NCBI GenBank assembly: GCA_030710605.1
Contig: CP092863.1
Coordinates: 123,426,670-123,490,669, forward strand
Length of the DNA: 64,000 nucleotides
Direction: 5' to 3'
Source: Cordylochernes scorpioides
Lineage: Eukaryota > Arthropoda > Arachnida > Pseudoscorpiones > Chernetidae
Positions within the stretch are counted from its first letter, which is position 1; each line of letters starts with the position of its first letter. The notes below the pieces were generated by a model. The model worked only from the letters and a program-made list of their open reading frames with translations. It searched no databases and was not told where the DNA came from. The translations under genes and the position numbers were made by a program. Below, piece after piece: positions 62,132 through 64,000 of the stretch.

Positions 62132-62960
62132 GATGGAGCCTGAAGCCTTCAGCCTTGACAGCACCAGGCCAAAATCAGAGATGGACTCAAAGGCACTTCT
62201 TAATGGCCAAGCCACATGACCTATGGTGGCTGACAATTTCGCTAACGATCAGTCAGAGTCCAGCATGGACTTCATTTAAATGCCCCTCTACTTATGGATG
62301 AGCCACAGACCTATGGTCCCAAGGTGACTGATCTCCTCACCTTCTTCAGTTAGAACGCCAGCTTCACCACGAGACTTGGACCTTCCCCCAAATGACATCA
62401 AGCTCATTTTTAAATAAAACGTTTATATATTTTATTTTTTGGTGAATTAAAAAATATTACTCCACTAAAAAAAAAAAAAAAAAGAATATGAGTAGGAAGG
62501 GATGGAGATAGCTTTGGGGCGAGTTCAGAAACATTGGGATAAGTAGCTGGAGTTTATATTTTTGAGAAGAAAAACAGGAGAGAGGCAGAAGGACTGGTGT
62601 AAAGGCGGAGAGAGTGGTTTTGTTCAGCCGCTGTTATGGCCGCACTGGTCTCCTTCAATCCTAGATTGATTAAAGTAAGAAGGAAAGGAAGGACTAGGGT
62701 TCATTAGCAGCATTAGTTTTTAATCCTTTCACAAAGCAGCCTTTATATATATTTATTGATATATTGTAATTAACTTCGCTTCATTTAAGATTTAAATAGT
62801 TCATTATCACAGGTTTGCAAATTTCGACAAATTACAAAAAGACATTATACCCCGTAACTCTTTTTATTATTAAGAGCTGCGGCGTCTTATGCCTTTTTTG
62901 TAATTGAAAGAGTTGTCCTTTTCTTGGTACTCTTGCCTTTTTCAAAAGCAGTTTCATGCT
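62132..62960. other. Right flank of the inverted repeat, unassigned
   Basis: 62132-62400 repeats wording of the arm in direct orientation (GGCCAAGCCACATGACCTATGG), a diverged tandem copy. 62400-62960 is AT-rich with a GC-richer patch near 62600 but no supported exon. Confidence 0.4.
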
Positions 62961-62968
62961 CTGAGCAG

Positions 62969-63164
62969 GTGTGTAGTATATTTGCATGTTTGCTCTTTGC
63001 ATGTTTGGCACAATTTGCATAGTTGTTATAACTTATTTGTGCCAGCTATATATAGAGCGTGTGTGCCAGTCCAGCCAGGGGAGAATAGGGATAGTCTTGT
63101 TACCTAAAACGACTTTTGCTTATATAGTTTTATCCGCACAAATAAAGAGCATTTGTATAAAACA
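62969..63164 (+). mobile_element. 5' LTR of Ty3/gypsy element C (start approximate)
   Basis: It ends GTATAAAACA directly before a primer-binding site. It contains TATATATA at 63047-63053 and AATAAA at 63141-63146. The start is set at TGTGTAGTATATTTGC by eye and cannot be checked because the 3' LTR is outside the window. Confidence 0.6.
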
Positions 63165-63179
63165 TGGTGGCAGCGGTGA
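63165..63179 (+). promoter_or_regulatory. Primer-binding site of element C
   Basis: TGGTGGCAGCGGTGA begins immediately after the LTR. It matches 14 of 15 bases complementary to the 3' end of animal tRNA-Leu of the AAG/UAG type, as I recall it. Confidence 0.72.
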
Positions 63180-63245
63180 CTGGATAAAATACGAACCCGT
63201 ATATTGCAAAGTAGCGTTTTGGTGTACCTTGGAAGATAATTCAAC

Positions 63246-64000
63246 ATGGCTCTGATTCAACCTCCAGAAACTTTCGACTTCTCGACTCCCAACGAATGGC
63301 CAAAATGGAGGAAGCGATTCGAACGATACCTCGTGGTCAGTGGAATGAAGAAGAAAGAGGAGGCGTACAAGATCGATTTGCTGATGTACTTGATAGGAGA
63401 CCGCGCGGATGATATATTCAGGACCTTTAGGTTCGAAAAGGAGGAAGAGGCAACGAAATTTGATTCCGTCCTCAAGGCGTTCGACAGCCACTTCTGTGTA
63501 GGAAAGAATATTATCTACGAACGTGCGAAATTTTACTCAAGAGTACAAGCGGATCGAGAGCCAGTGGACGAATTTATCACTTCATTGTACAAATTGGCTG
63601 ATAGTTGCGAATTCGAGAGTCTTCATGAGCAGTTGATCCGTGACCGAATAGTGGTTGGAGTGAGGGACAAGGCGTTATCTGAAAGAATGCAGTTGGACAG
63701 CGAACTGACTTTGGAAAAGGCTGTGAAAATGGTTCGGCAGCAAGAAGCCGTTCGACAGCAGAAAGTCGACCTGCAGCGTCCCTCAACAAGCCAAATGGTC
63801 AACCAGGTGAGGTTCAACTCGAGAAAACTTTCACCGAAGCAACAACAGCATCCTTCGGGGAAGAAGGAAAAGTCAGCCAAAACAAGAACAAGATGTCCAA
63901 AGTGCGGAGGTTTCACCCACAGGGAAGGACAGGCTTGCCGTGCTGAAGGAAAAAGATGTAACCTGTGTTCGAAAACTGGCCATTTTGCAAATAGCTGCCC
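63246..64000 (+). CDS. gag: Gag of Ty3/gypsy element C, cut by the window end
   Basis: ATG at 63246 opens a frame that stays open to the last base (251 codons). Start region MALIQPPETFDFSTPNEWPK and the WRKRFERYL tract are usual for K02A2.6/mag-type Gag proteins. A capsid-like helical part ends near KVDLQRP. Two cysteine knuckles follow, CPKCGGFTHREGQAC and CNLCSKTGHFANSC. No stop or frameshift is visible, so unlike A and B this copy may be intact; Pol would lie to the right. Confidence 0.87.
   Translation, partial: MALIQPPETFDFSTPNEWPKWRKRFERYLVVSGMKKKEEAYKIDLLMYLIGDRADDIFRTFRFEKEEEATKFDSVLKAFDSHFCVGKNIIYERAKFYSRVQADREPVDEFITSLYKLADSCEFESLHEQLIRDRIVVGVRDKALSERMQLDSELTLEKAVKMVRQQEAVRQQKVDLQRPSTSQMVNQVRFNSRKLSPKQQQHPSGKKEKSAKTRTRCPKCGGFTHREGQACRAEGKRCNLCSKTGHFANSC

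Noticed and set aside
62580..62720. Short GC-richer ORF with ATGGCCGCACTGG as a first exon
   Set aside because: Stops within 25 codons and the following GTAAGAAGG is the only support; nothing downstream joins to it.

Overview
This is a eukaryotic, animal window. Two spliced genes with conserved animal proteins sit in AT-rich DNA that is otherwise almost wholly transposable elements, palindromic repeats and tandem satellites. I see no operons, ribosome-binding sites or CRISPR arrays. The non-LTR tails, Helitrons, Penelope-like remnants and mag-like LTR elements suggest an invertebrate. An arthropod, perhaps chelicerate, origin is a guess from the style of the non-LTR C-terminal domains.

Host genes. 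(1) A ZSWIM7/SWS1-like gene lies on the + strand, with exons at 215-387, 2302-2327 (a 26-nt microexon) and 16688-16801. Joined, they rebuild a SWIM zinc motif (CFC...CKH) and reach a stop. Its 5' end lies off the left edge. (2) A cytospin (SPECC1L/SPECC1-like) gene lies on the - strand, with nine exons between 48917 and 24441. It encodes about 645 residues of coiled coil followed by a C-terminal calponin-homology domain. Its N-terminus is not seen, and one or more internal exons may be missing. The two genes converge tail to tail across about 7.6 kb that holds a 47-bp satellite.

Region by region. 0.4-4.2 kb: MITEs, a 118-bp tandem array, LINE ends and tRNA-derived SINEs. 4.2-14.4 kb: a three-level nest inside the last ZSWIM7 intron, in which a SINE is split by Ty3/gypsy element A (180-bp LTRs, CCATT duplication), itself split by Ty3/gypsy element B (415/437-bp LTRs, minus strand, ATAT duplication). 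14.4-19.3 kb: a Helitron, a hammerhead-bearing element in inverted copies, and MITEs. 19.3-21.8 kb: the 47-bp satellite with higher-order structure. 21.8-49 kb: cytospin exons among Helitrons, a Penelope-like GIY-YIG fragment, a Tigger remnant, a hAT element, a 5S-like pseudogene, 118-bp arrays and a 36-bp array. 50.5-52.5 kb: a roughly 93-bp satellite. 52.8-58.2 kb: palindromic repeats, LINE ends and a Helitron. 58.2-60 kb: featureless AT-rich DNA. 60.2-62.1 kb: a large inverted repeat carrying a solo LTR. 63-64 kb: the start of a third Ty3/gypsy element, cut by the window end.

Most striking are two near-consensus type I hammerhead ribozymes (15685-15726 and 25729-25772, both minus). Each has a perfect 6-bp stem I and a short palindromic stem III. 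A hammerhead-like core also recurs in the commonest palindromic repeat. Self-cleaving RNA therefore looks like a common theme of the repeats here.
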